DNA of 59,758 nt from an uncultured Lachnospiraceae bacterium (lineage in GTDB: Bacteria > Bacillota > Clostridia > Lachnospirales > Lachnospiraceae). Below are positions 9,440 through 18,311 of this stretch, piece by piece. Where the stretch lies: NCBI GenBank assembly GCA_948470905.1, contig CAOKQK010000009.1, positions 1 through 59,758 of the forward strand, in the 5' to 3' direction. The notes under the pieces are model-generated. The model was given only the letters and a program-made list of their open reading frames with translations, ran no database searches and was not told where the DNA came from. The position numbers and the translations under genes were made by a program. Position 1 is the first letter of the stretch. Each line of letters starts with the position of its first letter.

Positions 9440-9478
9440 AAAAAAGGGCAGTCTTACTCCTGAGTTAAGAACGCCCTT
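9440..9478 (-). terminator. Leader terminator upstream of glnA
   Basis: On the minus strand AAGGGC(GT)TCTTA, a nine-base loop, then TAAGA(CT)GCCCTTTTTTC: a strong stem with a U-tract, 150 bp before glnA and about 6-10 nt after the predicted transcript start. An alternative pairing GGCAG (9480-9485) with CTGCC (9446-9450 region) would compete with the base of this stem. Confidence 0.75.
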
Positions 9479-9490
9479 GTCCTGCCTTTA

Positions 9491-9520
9491 AATATAACAG
9501 CCAACGTCTCCTTTTGTCAA
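9491..9520 (-). promoter_or_regulatory. Predicted glnA promoter
   Basis: Minus-strand TTGACA (9515-9520), an 18-bp spacer and TATATT (9491-9496). It would start the transcript near 9484, right before the leader terminator. Confidence 0.6.
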
Positions 9521-9603
9521 CGCAAAATCACACATATTTTCCAGTTCCGCCACATATTTATTATATAAATAAACATCATAACAAGAACTTAAGGGGAATA
9601 TGA

Positions 9604-10074
9604 ATGAGTGCTAAAACAAAAATTGTCGTACTTCACATGAAAGAACTGATTTATACCGGAATCTTTGCGGCGCTGGGGATTCTTTTCATAGCACTGCTGA
9701 TCATGATGTTCCTGCCCGGCAAAAAAGACAGCGATACGCCTGCCCAGGACCCGTCTGTCACAGAGACTTCTTCTCTCTACATACCCGGTATATATACCAC
9801 AGAGCTGGTACTGGGAAATCAGTCAATCGATGTGGAGGTCATCGTGGATAGGGCTTCCATTACCTCCATCCGCCTGGTCAACCTGAACGATGCTGTAACT
9901 ACCATGTATCCGCTGCTGCAGCCGACCTTTGACTCCATCTGTGAACAGGCTCTCACACTGCAGACATTGGAAAACATTACCTACAGCACTGAGAGCAAAT
10001 ACACCTCCCTGGTACTGTTGGAGGCAATCCAGCATTCCTTAGACAAAGCCTTCAACCCGAAAGCACAAAACTAA
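9604..10074 (+). CDS. Membrane-anchored protein of unknown function, FMN-binding-like C-terminal region
   Basis: A 156-residue protein with one transmembrane helix (about residues 15-37), a short low-complexity linker and a 100-residue outside domain. The domain begins IPGIYTTELVLGNQSIDVEVIVD, then ITSIRLVNLNDAV, and has conserved-looking small strands that recall the FMN-binding fold (PF04205). I do not see the flavinylation Thr motif, so no cofactor can be claimed. Start at ATG 9604, 8 bp after AAGGGG; an overlapping ATG at 9600 ends after four codons. It is the only larger plus-strand gene here, diverging from glnA and facing nadE with a 13-bp gap. Confidence 0.7.
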   Translation: MSAKTKIVVLHMKELIYTGIFAALGILFIALLIMMFLPGKKDSDTPAQDPSVTETSSLYIPGIYTTELVLGNQSIDVEVIVDRASITSIRLVNLNDAVTTMYPLLQPTFDSICEQALTLQTLENITYSTESKYTSLVLLEAIQHSLDKAFNPKAQN

Positions 10075-10087
10075 TGTGATGTACCGT

Positions 10088-12019
10088 TCACAGCGAAAGC
10101 TTTTCCACCTCGGAAAGCCAAAGATTCTCGCTGGCATCGGAGGGCATGCGCAGATCTCCCCTGGGTGAAAGCGCCACACTTCCTACTTTGGGTCCGTCCG
10201 GCAGACAGGAACGTTTAAACTGCTGCCGGAAGAATCTGCGGTAAAAAATCTTCAGCCAATTCAAAATCGTCCTGTTATCATACTGTCCCTGGAACGCAAG
10301 CTTCGCCACCCGATACACCTTCGCAGGGGGAAAACCGCAGCGCAGCACATAGTAGAGAAAGAAATCATGAAGCTCATAGGGACCTATCAAATCCTCCGTC
10401 TTCTGAGCAATCTCGCCATCTACCGGTGGCAGGAGCTCCGGGCTGACTGGCGTATCCAGCACATCCTCCAGAATTCCCCCAAGCTCACCTTCACCGTATT
10501 TCTCAGAATAATACTGTACCAGATGGTGAACAAGCGTTTTGGGAACACCCGCATTGACCCCATACATGGACATATGGTCCCCATTGTAGGTTGCCCAGCC
10601 AAGCGCCAGCTCTGACATATCTCCGGTGCCTATCACCAGCCCGTTTACACGGTTTGCAATATCCATGAGCACCTGCGTCCTCTCCCGAGCCTGCCCATTT
10701 TCATAAGTCACATCATGGTTGTCGATACTCTGCCCAATGTCCCTGAAATGGACCGCGACTGCTTCCCTGATATCTATCTCTTCCAGCGTAGTCCCCAGCG
10801 TTTCCGCCAGCCTGCGGGCGTTGTCACAAGTTCTGTCCGTGGTTCCAAAACAGGGCATTGTCACTGCAATGATCCCTTTCCTGTCCAGACCCAGCAGGTC
10901 AAAAGCCCGCACCGTCACAAGCAGGGCAAGTGTGGAATCCAGACCTCCCGATACCCCCACGACAGCTGCCTGGAGTTTTGTATGTTCCAGCCTCTTTTTT
11001 AAGCCGTACGACTGGATAGACAGAATCTCCTCGCAGCGCTGCCTGCGTTTTTCCTCATCTCCCGGCACAAAGGGCATACAGCTGAAAGTACGCTTCAGCG
11101 CAGTCTTCTCTATTGTCAGGTGAAAAGGCACCACCACATAATCCGCCAGGGACTTTTTGCCGAAACCTCCCATGCGCCGTCTCTCATGATCAATCCTCTG
11201 TACATCAATATCCCCGTAGATCGTAGTGGATGCAAAACGCTTAACCTGCTCCAGGATCGTGCCGTTTTCCGCAATCAGGTTATGTCCGCCAAACACCAGA
11301 TCCTGCGTGGACTCCCCCTCCCCGGCGGAACAATACACATAGCCGCAGATCATCTTTGCGCTGGAAGATTTTACTAAAAGCTCCCTGTACTCATCCTTGC
11401 CCACAGTCTCATTGGAGGCGGAAAGATTGGCAATCACCGTTGCCCCTGTCAGCGCATGGCTGATACAGGGCGAATCCGCCACCCAAAGATCCTCACAGAT
11501 TTCAAAGCCCACTGTCAGCTCCCGCAGGTTTTCACAGGTAAACAAAATATTGATACCAAAAGGAACCGCCTTCCCCTCGTACACATAGGAAACCGGCTTG
11601 GCATTACCCTCCGAAAAATGGCGCCCTTCGTAAAACTCCGCATAGGACGGCACATTCGCCTTGGGAACAAATCCCAGGACACTGCCGTTCCAAAGCACCG
11701 CAGCCACATTATAAAGAGCACCATCCATCTCCATTGGCAGCCCCACCGCCACCAGCACATTCTTATTCCGGGTCGCCTCTGCCACCCTGGACAGCTGCGC
11801 CAGCGCTTTCTCCAACAAAAGCTGTTGCATAAACAGGTCCCCACATGTATAACCTGTCAGACAAAGCTCAGGGAACACAATAAGTCTGGCTCCCGCCGCA
11901 TATGCCTCCTCCAGCTTTTCGCAAATCACCCCTGCATTATAGACAGGGTCAGCAACCTTAATCTTGGGCGTAGCTGCCGCCACCTTAACAAATCCCTGCT
12001 CCATGTTCCGCGCCGACAT
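10088..12019 (-). CDS. nadE: Glutamine-dependent NAD+ synthetase
   Basis: Final step of NAD synthesis: amidation of nicotinate adenine dinucleotide with glutamine. The 643-residue protein has an N-terminal nitrilase-fold glutaminase (about 10-290) with the Glu of VFPELCLTGY, the Lys of VPKANVPSY and the Cys of FEICEDLW, followed by an ATP-pyrophosphatase synthetase domain with the PP-loop GVSGGLDSTLAL and later STGDMSELALGWATYNGDH-type segments. Start at ATG 12019, with AGGA six bases upstream. The C-terminus ends in the usual SVALSPRGDLRMPSDA region. Complete, and not clearly in an operon with its neighbours. Confidence 0.95.
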   Translation of the reverse strand: MSARNMEQGFVKVAAATPKIKVADPVYNAGVICEKLEEAYAAGARLIVFPELCLTGYTCGDLFMQQLLLEKALAQLSRVAEATRNKNVLVAVGLPMEMDGALYNVAAVLWNGSVLGFVPKANVPSYAEFYEGRHFSEGNAKPVSYVYEGKAVPFGINILFTCENLRELTVGFEICEDLWVADSPCISHALTGATVIANLSASNETVGKDEYRELLVKSSSAKMICGYVYCSAGEGESTQDLVFGGHNLIAENGTILEQVKRFASTTIYGDIDVQRIDHERRRMGGFGKKSLADYVVVPFHLTIEKTALKRTFSCMPFVPGDEEKRRQRCEEILSIQSYGLKKRLEHTKLQAAVVGVSGGLDSTLALLVTVRAFDLLGLDRKGIIAVTMPCFGTTDRTCDNARRLAETLGTTLEEIDIREAVAVHFRDIGQSIDNHDVTYENGQARERTQVLMDIANRVNGLVIGTGDMSELALGWATYNGDHMSMYGVNAGVPKTLVHHLVQYYSEKYGEGELGGILEDVLDTPVSPELLPPVDGEIAQKTEDLIGPYELHDFFLYYVLRCGFPPAKVYRVAKLAFQGQYDNRTILNWLKIFYRRFFRQQFKRSCLPDGPKVGSVALSPRGDLRMPSDASENLWLSEVEKLSL

Positions 12020-12121
12020 CTCCTTTCCTGTTTTGCAAAATCCTGCTCAGCATTCCTGCTTCTCTTCCCATTTTGGCATATTGTACTTATACTGCTTCAT
12101 TCACATTCTTTCCATTTCCAT

Positions 12122-12994
12122 TCAATCTTTGATCAACGCTTCCAGCTCATCCACACTGAACTTATACGCTGTATTGCAAAAGTGACAATTTACCTCTATC
12201 TCCTGCCCTTCGTCAATCATATCCTGCATCTCCTTTTTCCCAAGGCTGACCAGAACCCTCTCTATCCTGTGCCTGCTGCAGTTACAATGAAAAACAGCAG
12301 GCATGGTACCCGTCATCTCCGGATTTAAACCATTTAAAATAATCTCCAACATCTGCTCCGGCGTGTTGCCCGCATCCAGCATGGCAGTCACGGAACCCAA
12401 ACACCCCAGATTCTTCTCCAGTCTGTCAATGACCGCCTCCTCCGCAAAGGGCATCAGCTGAATGATAAAACCTCCCGCCTGTCTTACAGTATTTCCGCGG
12501 TTCATCAGCACGCCGAGCCCAACCGAAGACGGAACCTGTTCGGAAACAGCGAAATAATATGTCAGATCCTCCGCAATCTCGCCTGTCTGAAGTGAAGTCT
12601 GCCCTATATAAGGCTCCTTTAAACCCATGTCCTTGACAACAGAAAGCATCCCCTGTCCCACGGCGGCAGCCACATCCAGCTTGCCGTTCTGCTTTGCCGG
12701 CACGATCACATCCGGCACCACCGCATAACCTTTGACCATTCCTTTTGCATCCGCTGTCACTGTGGCGCCCCTCATGGGCCCGTCCGATTTAATCTGCAAA
12801 GTCAGTAAGTCGTCTTCTCCTTTCAGCATACTGCCCATCATAACTCCCGCACTCAAAAGACGCCCCAGGGCTGCCGTGACTACAGGGCTTGTATTATGTG
12901 TCTCCCGCGCCTTCTCTACCAGCTCCCTGGTAGTGCAGGCAAAGGCTCTGATTTGAGCATCCGCCGCCACAGCGCGCACGATATAATCTGTCAT
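12122..12994 (-). CDS. hslO: Hsp33 redox-regulated chaperone
   Basis: A holdase chaperone activated by oxidation. The 290-residue protein shows the Hsp33 N-terminal fold (DYIVRAVAADAQIRAFACTT; THNTSPVVTAALGRLLSAGVMM) and the C-terminal zinc switch: CNCSRHR and, about 30 residues later, CHFC, giving the CxC...CxxC redox centre. Start at ATG 12994, preceded by AAGG; the frame continues upstream but without family similarity. It lies between nadE and a methyltransferase, with gaps of 100-130 bp. Confidence 0.95.
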   Translation of the reverse strand: MTDYIVRAVAADAQIRAFACTTRELVEKARETHNTSPVVTAALGRLLSAGVMMGSMLKGEDDLLTLQIKSDGPMRGATVTADAKGMVKGYAVVPDVIVPAKQNGKLDVAAAVGQGMLSVVKDMGLKEPYIGQTSLQTGEIAEDLTYYFAVSEQVPSSVGLGVLMNRGNTVRQAGGFIIQLMPFAEEAVIDRLEKNLGCLGSVTAMLDAGNTPEQMLEIILNGLNPEMTGTMPAVFHCNCSRHRIERVLVSLGKKEMQDMIDEGQEIEVNCHFCNTAYKFSVDELEALIKD

Positions 12995-13127
12995 ACGTAT
13001 AACCTTGCCTTTCTGAAACCTGCTCTCCCATATGCAAAAAAAGTTATGCCGCTTCTTAAAATTTCCCACTCCCAAAAATTACTCCAATGGCGTCCTGCTT
13101 TCCCTTTGGCAAAACGGCTTCCAGCCG

Positions 13128-13919
13128 TCAAATATTTTTACCGTGTTCCCCGGCAACCACATACACACGCTCGCTCTCCGCCCTCACCGCTTCCCCGGTA
13201 TCTGCATCCAAAAGTTCTTTCATAACCATGCCGGACCTCCCCAGCAGTTCACATATCTTCTCCACGGTATATCCCCTCTGAAAATGTGTCTCCGTAAATC
13301 TCCGAAACCGGTCGCCTTCTTCTCTCACAAACACCGTTAAGTCATACTCGTTGATCCCCTCCTCCGGGTCATACAGATTCTCCCAGATAAAACTACAGTC
13401 CTCCCGGTTCTCCGCTATGGTGGTATTGCCGATCACCTGACGATATTTGTATTCTGTATTGAAATCAAAAATGAAGATACCACCCGGATGGAGATAATTG
13501 TTCACCAGAGAAAAAATGCCAAGCAGCTCATCATCTTCCAGGATATAATTCAACGAATCACAGACACTGAAGACCGTTCCCACAGTGCTGTACAGCTCCA
13601 GTTCCCGCATATCCTGGCACAGATACAGAATCTCCGCCCCGCTTTTCTCCTTCTTTTCCATGGCTATATTCAGCATGGACTCTGACATGTCCACGCCGAT
13701 CATATCATAGCCTTTTTGATACATCAGCTCTGTCAGCGTCCCTGTACCGCAGCCCAGATCCACCACCAGGTTCCGCTCAGAGGCAAGAACCTCCTCCACG
13801 TTACGCTCCGGTTTGGACACGCCATATTTTTTTATCAGACTGTCAATCCTCTCCCCCCATTTCTCATAAGGGGTATCATCCATAAGTTCGTCATACACCG
13901 CCGCAAAGTCCTGATACAT
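13128..13919 (-). CDS. Class I SAM-dependent methyltransferase
   Basis: A 263-residue Rossmann-fold methyltransferase. Motif I is VDLGCGTGTL (about residue 50), motif II MIGVDMSESML, and an acidic post-motif VCDSLNYILEDDEL follows. The start MYQDFAAVYDELM is typical of a widespread clostridial family annotated as methyltransferase type 11/25, substrate unknown. Start at ATG 13919 with AGGAGA six bases upstream; GTG at 13937 is possible. No close operon partner. Confidence 0.85.
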   Translation of the reverse strand: MYQDFAAVYDELMDDTPYEKWGERIDSLIKKYGVSKPERNVEEVLASERNLVVDLGCGTGTLTELMYQKGYDMIGVDMSESMLNIAMEKKEKSGAEILYLCQDMRELELYSTVGTVFSVCDSLNYILEDDELLGIFSLVNNYLHPGGIFIFDFNTEYKYRQVIGNTTIAENREDCSFIWENLYDPEEGINEYDLTVFVREEGDRFRRFTETHFQRGYTVEKICELLGRSGMVMKELLDADTGEAVRAESERVYVVAGEHGKNI

Positions 13920-14063
13920 ATTAAATTCTCCTGTCACGCCGCCTGCTTAAGGCTTCTCCTGCCATGCTGCCTGTTGCCGGCTGATCACGACAGCCTTCCC
14001 CTCTTACGCTGCCTGCTCACAGCAGGCAGATCCGGCGTTTTCCAAAATTCTGTAATCCACATT

Positions 14064-14930
14064 TTACTCTCCCAGCTTATACGCCACAAAGAAGCCTGCC
14101 ACAAACGCAAGAATGCCTGTTATGGCGCTGACTACAGTCAGACCTGGAAAACTGCCCATCAGGTAAATGGCAAAGGGAGAGGCGACGATCAACCCGATGA
14201 TAGCATAATATGCATACATAGGGAACTTCTCAAAGATGATCTCCACCAATTTTGCAATGGCAAAAATACCGATCACAATGCCGATGCCAAAAGGGACCAA
14301 TATGCCCATGCCGGCAAGAATACCATCCATGTCCAGCGCCGCCAGGGCGGTAAAAAAGTTTTTGATGGCATCCAGCACAGGCTGGTAGAACCCCATCAGC
14401 ATCAGGATCATGGAGCCGCTGACGCCGGGAATTACCATGGTTGCAGAGGCAATCACACCAACCCCCAGAAGCTTCAGCACATTCACAAACCCAAAGGACA
14501 GGTCCGCTGCTACGCCCTCCGACTCACCCATTGCCGCCAGACCTACCACCAGGGCAAAGAAAAGCACCAATGTAATAATATGTCCCACTTTAGGTCTGCT
14601 GTCCTTCCCCTTTTTCCCGCTGCCCTTTACCTTTTTTAAAATGGCAGGAAGACCTCCCAATATCAGCCCCACAAACAGAAGATTGGTCTGAATGGGAATC
14701 TTCTCAAACATCTCGCTTAAGACAAAGGAACTCGCCGCAATTGCCACCACCATGCCTATGGCTATTGGAAGTACAAACATAACACTCTTTTTAAACTCGC
14801 TGAACAGATGGGTGATACAGTGAATCAGCTTGTCATAAATGCCCATAGCCACCATCATAGTGCCGCCGCTGACACCAGGAACAATATTGGCAATACCGAT
14901 TACAATACCTTTTAAAATACTCTTGATCAT
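14064..14930 (-). CDS. DUF368 membrane protein, candidate undecaprenyl-phosphate translocase
   Basis: A 288-residue polytopic membrane protein with the two DUF368 signatures: GIVIGIANIVPGVSGGTMMVAMGIYD at the N-terminus and the mirrored VIASATMVIPGVSGSMILMLMGFY in the middle, an internal duplication. Members of this family (PopT) have been shown to return undecaprenyl phosphate to the inner membrane leaflet, so a role in lipid-carrier recycling is likely. That assignment rests on the family, not on this sequence. Start at ATG 14930 with GGAGAGGA upstream. Confidence 0.88.
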   Translation of the reverse strand: MIKSILKGIVIGIANIVPGVSGGTMMVAMGIYDKLIHCITHLFSEFKKSVMFVLPIAIGMVVAIAASSFVLSEMFEKIPIQTNLLFVGLILGGLPAILKKVKGSGKKGKDSRPKVGHIITLVLFFALVVGLAAMGESEGVAADLSFGFVNVLKLLGVGVIASATMVIPGVSGSMILMLMGFYQPVLDAIKNFFTALAALDMDGILAGMGILVPFGIGIVIGIFAIAKLVEIIFEKFPMYAYYAIIGLIVASPFAIYLMGSFPGLTVVSAITGILAFVAGFFVAYKLGE

Positions 14931-15033
14931 AAAATATCCTCTCCTACTCTGCTATGTTTTTATTATATCAGCATAAGCTGCCGCTCATAACCATTTTGGG
15001 ATTTTAAAGTGCGGTTCGCTCATAATGTGCATT

Positions 15034-16104
15034 TCACTTATCCTGTCCGTTCTGTGCAATATAATCCCTCAGGAACCCGATCAGCCGATCCATCTCCTCA
15101 TCAGTCCCAATGGTAATACGCAGGAAATCCGAGATTCTCGGCTTATCCCAGTGCCGCACATAGATATCTTCCTCCCGCAACGCCTCAAAAAGCTGCCTTG
15201 CGGGAATTGTCTCATGAGAAGCAAAGATAAAATTGGCACTTGAATCTGGGAACGTAAACCCAAGAGCCCTCAGCTCCCCTTTTACCCGCTCCCTGGTGGC
15301 AACAATCCTTGCCGTAGTCTCCTTAAAGTAAGCGCCATCTCTGACCGCCTCCACACCCAGCACCTGCGCCGGAAGGTTCATGGTATAGGAATTAAAAGAA
15401 TATTTTACATCATTCAGGTATCCGATCAGCTTCTCGTTTCCGATGCAGAAGCCAATCCGCAGCCCTGCCATGGAGCGGGACTTGGAAAAAGTCTGCACCA
15501 CCAGGAGATTGTCATACTTCCTAATGAGTTGCAAAGCGCTGGTTCCTCCAAAATCTATGTAAGCCTCGTCAACAATGACCACTACATCCCTGTTTGCCTG
15601 AAGGATCTCTTCCACAGTGTCAAGGCTTTCCAGTAAACCAGTAGGCGCATTGGGGTTTGGAAAAATGATTCCGCCGTTGGGCTGCACATAGTCGCCGGGG
15701 CGTATATGCCAATTTTCATCCAAAGCACAAGTCTTGTAGGGAATCCTGTACAGCTCCGCCCATACATCATAAAATGAGTAAGTCACATCCGGAAACAGAA
15801 TAGGCTCCTTCCCATTGAAAAAGGTCAAAAACGCCATGGATATCACATCGTCCGATCCCACTCCCACAAACACCTCACAGGGCTCCACATGATAATATTC
15901 CGCCAGCGCCTCCACAAGCGGGGTAGTATAAGAATCCGGATAAAGCCGCAGTTTGTCACAGTCCAGCTGCGCCGCCAGTTTCTGCACGCCCGGCGCCGGC
16001 GGATAGGGGCACTCATTGGTGTTCAATTTGATCATGCCGGGTTTATTTGGCTGCTCACCCGCCACATAAGGCACCACCCTGCGTATGTTTTCTTCCCACT
16101 TCAT
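15034..16104 (-). CDS. hisC: Histidinol-phosphate aminotransferase
   Basis: PLP enzyme of histidine synthesis (histidinol-phosphate and 2-oxoglutarate to imidazole-acetol phosphate and glutamate, reversible). The 356-residue protein begins MKWEENIRRVVPYVAGEQPN and contains KLNTNECPYPPAP, FVGVGSDDVI, FPNPNAPTG, VIVDEAYIDFGG and the PLP lysine in TFSKSRSMAGLRIGF. ATG 16104 fits the family start, although its ribosome binding site is weak; in-frame ATG 16116 and GTG 16140 are alternatives. It stands apart from other his genes here, as often in Clostridia. Confidence 0.92.
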   Translation of the reverse strand: MKWEENIRRVVPYVAGEQPNKPGMIKLNTNECPYPPAPGVQKLAAQLDCDKLRLYPDSYTTPLVEALAEYYHVEPCEVFVGVGSDDVISMAFLTFFNGKEPILFPDVTYSFYDVWAELYRIPYKTCALDENWHIRPGDYVQPNGGIIFPNPNAPTGLLESLDTVEEILQANRDVVVIVDEAYIDFGGTSALQLIRKYDNLLVVQTFSKSRSMAGLRIGFCIGNEKLIGYLNDVKYSFNSYTMNLPAQVLGVEAVRDGAYFKETTARIVATRERVKGELRALGFTFPDSSANFIFASHETIPARQLFEALREEDIYVRHWDKPRISDFLRITIGTDEEMDRLIGFLRDYIAQNGQDK

Positions 16105-16210
16105 AACCTGTACCATCCAGGCATCACGCCTGCCTTTCACACTAAATTTCGCATGCCTTCAACCAGATTCCGGCTGTCTGCCCTAATCACTTCCGGCAGT
16201 CCTCCCGCGT

Positions 16211-16360
16211 CAACTGCTCATGGCAATCACCCTTCTGCTCCAATCGCTCACAGTAATCACCCTTCTACCCCAAGTGCTCACGGTGATCACCCTTCTGCTC
16301 CAACTGCTCATGGCAATTACCCTTCTGCTCCAGCTGCTCACGGTAATCCCTCACCTGGTC
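16211..16360 (-). repeat. 30-bp minisatellite at the 3' end of the glycosyltransferase gene (5 units)
   Basis: Units start at 16211, 16241, 16271, 16301 and 16331 (plus-strand unit CAACTGCTCATGGCAATTAC plus CCTTCTGCTC). They encode variants of a ten-residue repeat around EQLEQKG. The unit at 16331 is the native coding sequence; the others are copies with drift. Unit 2 carries CAG to TAG (16265-16267), the present stop codon. Confidence 0.9.
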
Positions 16361-17326
16361 CGGACAGCCCAGCGCCTCATAGCAGCGCACCAACCCTTCC
16401 AGCCCCTCCCTGCCGCCTGCAAGTATATTCAATAAAGGCTGTGTTTCATAGACAGCATTATAGTACCAGATTACAGCCTCATCATAATCCTGATGCTCCT
16501 CATAAAAATGCCCCAGCTCACAACAAATTTCCGAGCATTCTTCCCCTGCAAGCCCTTTTGTGGTATATTTAAAAAATGTTATCACCTCACCTGAAAGCCG
16601 CGCCGCCTTTGCAGCCACACAGCACGCCTGCGCCACTTCCTGGCTGTCACGCCCCGGATCCGCAGCAGCAGCGATAAAATACGGCAGCGCTTTGGCAAAG
16701 TCTTCCCCATCTCCCGCTATCATCAGCTCTCTTGCATAGAGATCAAACAGTCTCTTGGACAGCCTGGCACCTGTACCACAGTACCTTTCAAACAGTGCAA
16801 GATCACGCTTGGCATGGCTCTCACCAGGCAGGTGCGTTATTACTATGTCACTGTCATAGACAAGCGGCTCCAGCCGCACCACTTCATGAATAGGAGACTC
16901 CCAGACAAAACTTCGTTTACTCTTAAAAAGCTTGGGACGATACTCCTCATCGAAATTATAGACAGTGCCATACCGCAGCTGATTGCCATACTTCATCTGT
17001 ACAATCTCAATCTCCGGCAGTAATGTCTCCTTCAATTGCTGAAAACGCTTCCTGTTCTCCTCAGAAAGCACCTCATCCGCATCTGCAGAATAAATATATT
17101 CCATCTGTGCCTTAGAAAAAGCAAAGTTCCTCGCCGCGCTGAAATCATCTACCCACTGAAAATCATAAACCTTTTCCGTGTATCTGCGCGCAAGCTTTTT
17201 AGTTGCATCTGTGGAGCCGGTGTCAACGATAATAATCTCCTCCACCAAATCCGCTATTGTATCCAGGCATCTTTCCAATACCTTTTCTTCATTTTTTACA
17301 ATCATACACAGGGAGACAGTTATCAT
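16265..17326 (-). CDS. Family 2 glycosyltransferase with TPR-like C-terminal region
   Basis: The N-terminal GT-A domain (about residues 1-215) has SLCMIVKNEEKVLERCLD, IIIVDTGSTDATKKLA, FSAARNFAF and the metal-binding Asp box YSADADEVL. The C-terminal 130 residues are helical and TPR-like, in the arrangement of the SunS/WcaA-like transferases common in Firmicutes; acceptor and sugar are unknown. Start at ATG 17326 (MITVSLCMIVKNEE). The tail consists of ten-residue EQLEQKG repeats and ends at a TAG formed by a C-to-T change inside a repeat unit. Without it the protein would run 25 residues more, to TGA at 16187-16189. The catalytic part is intact. Confidence 0.85.
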   Translation of the reverse strand: MITVSLCMIVKNEEKVLERCLDTIADLVEEIIIVDTGSTDATKKLARRYTEKVYDFQWVDDFSAARNFAFSKAQMEYIYSADADEVLSEENRKRFQQLKETLLPEIEIVQMKYGNQLRYGTVYNFDEEYRPKLFKSKRSFVWESPIHEVVRLEPLVYDSDIVITHLPGESHAKRDLALFERYCGTGARLSKRLFDLYARELMIAGDGEDFAKALPYFIAAAADPGRDSQEVAQACCVAAKAARLSGEVITFFKYTTKGLAGEECSEICCELGHFYEEHQDYDEAVIWYYNAVYETQPLLNILAGGREGLEGLVRCYEALGCPDQVRDYREQLEQKGNCHEQLEQKGDHREHLG

Positions 17327-17347
17327 ATCAAACTCCGTTCTCTGCAT

Positions 17348-17696
17348 GCCTGCAAACGCATGCCCGCCTTCGGGCAGGATCTACCCTGCCCGACAGACAT
17401 GCCACACCACACCGGCAGTACCTTCTCAACCGGTATCACCCACTTCGCCGACAGGGCTTTGTCCAACCGATATCACCCACTTCACCGGCAGGGCTTTGTC
17501 CAACTGACATTACCCTCTTTTCCATACGCCAAACCACAAAAACCTGGCAACTATTTCTTATCATATCAAAAAGATGCTGATGACACAACCATTATCTAAC
17601 AAAATATTTTTATTTTTGTAACATGCTAGGCAACAGTTCACACTGCTGTTCACCCACGCCATTCGTAAAACACTCCCATGGTTCTTTACCACTGCT
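17348..17696. other. Intergenic region with 37-bp tandem repeat
   Basis: No gene seen. It contains a GC-rich hairpin (GCCCGCCTTCGGGC, 17356-17370), the 37-bp repeat at 17427-17515, and an A/T-rich stretch (17596-17625) that may hold the glycosyltransferase promoter. Confidence 0.5.
17427..17515. repeat. 37-bp tandem repeat, 2.4 units
   Basis: Unit 1 17427-17463, unit 2 17464-17500, partial unit 3 from 17501. Units 1 and 2 differ at three positions. The unit begins CAACCGGTATCACCCACTTC and ends CAGGGCTTTGTC. Non-coding. Confidence 0.85.
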
Positions 17697-18311
17697 TCAT
17701 CCCGTCGTGAACAGGATCAGTGTCATCCAGAAGGCTGCCGTGATATAGGGCATAAAGGGCACTGGTTCCTGAAGGTTTCCTTTACGGTTCAGATTGCGGC
17801 GGGCCAGCTGTGTCCCAAAGAGCAGCAGATAGGCAAGCAGCATATGTGTCAGAAGCCCTGCTACATCGAGCCCCAGAACCGTCTCTGCAAACGCGCAGAC
17901 ACAGAAGGCATAGCTGTCCGCAGTGCCATAGATGCGCTCTCGCAGCAACAGCTGTATTCCTATAAAAGTCAGCAGGATGCCCAGCATATCAAAAGATAGA
18001 AAGCCTCTCTCCATGAGCACCCTGCAGCGGCACCACAAAAGCGCCAGTGCCGCTGACAGAAAAATCCACCAGGTAAAATTATAAACCTGACAAAGAAGGC
18101 CGTCCATAACGCAGGCAAGCAGGAGGCTTCCGCCAATGACAGCCCACAAAAGCTTTTCTCTGACTGGACTGTCCCCTGCAATGACCATGATGCTGACGAA
18201 CTCTGCCGCTGCCCCTGCAAAGATCCACGGCCAGGATTTTCCCCTAAGCGGCAGCGGCTCGTCCCATTTACCGATCAGAAACACTCCCAGCGCAACAATT
18301 GCCAAGATCAT
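17697..18311 (-). CDS. A24-type prepilin peptidase, Tad system (TadV/CpaA-like)
   Basis: A 204-residue membrane protein with about six helices. The two aspartates expected of an A24 peptidase are likely Asp in ACVMDGLLCQVYN (first, normally D..x..IPN) and Asp in GTADSYAFCVCAF (second, normally GxGD). The second motif reads GTAD instead of GxGD, so it is divergent but keeps the key residue. It would cleave the leader of the Flp pilin and pseudopilins encoded upstream. The start ATG 18311 overlaps the stop of the adhesin gene by 4 bp (ATGA), so it is the last gene of the Tad operon. Confidence 0.75.
   Translation of the reverse strand: MILAIVALGVFLIGKWDEPLPLRGKSWPWIFAGAAAEFVSIMVIAGDSPVREKLLWAVIGGSLLLACVMDGLLCQVYNFTWWIFLSAALALLWCRCRVLMERGFLSFDMLGILLTFIGIQLLLRERIYGTADSYAFCVCAFAETVLGLDVAGLLTHMLLAYLLLFGTQLARRNLNRKGNLQEPVPFMPYITAAFWMTLILFTTG

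Noticed and set aside
16211-16360. Possible CRISPR array
   Set aside because: Units are contiguous 30-bp copies with no unique spacers and are partly coding; the other tandem repeats also lack spacers.
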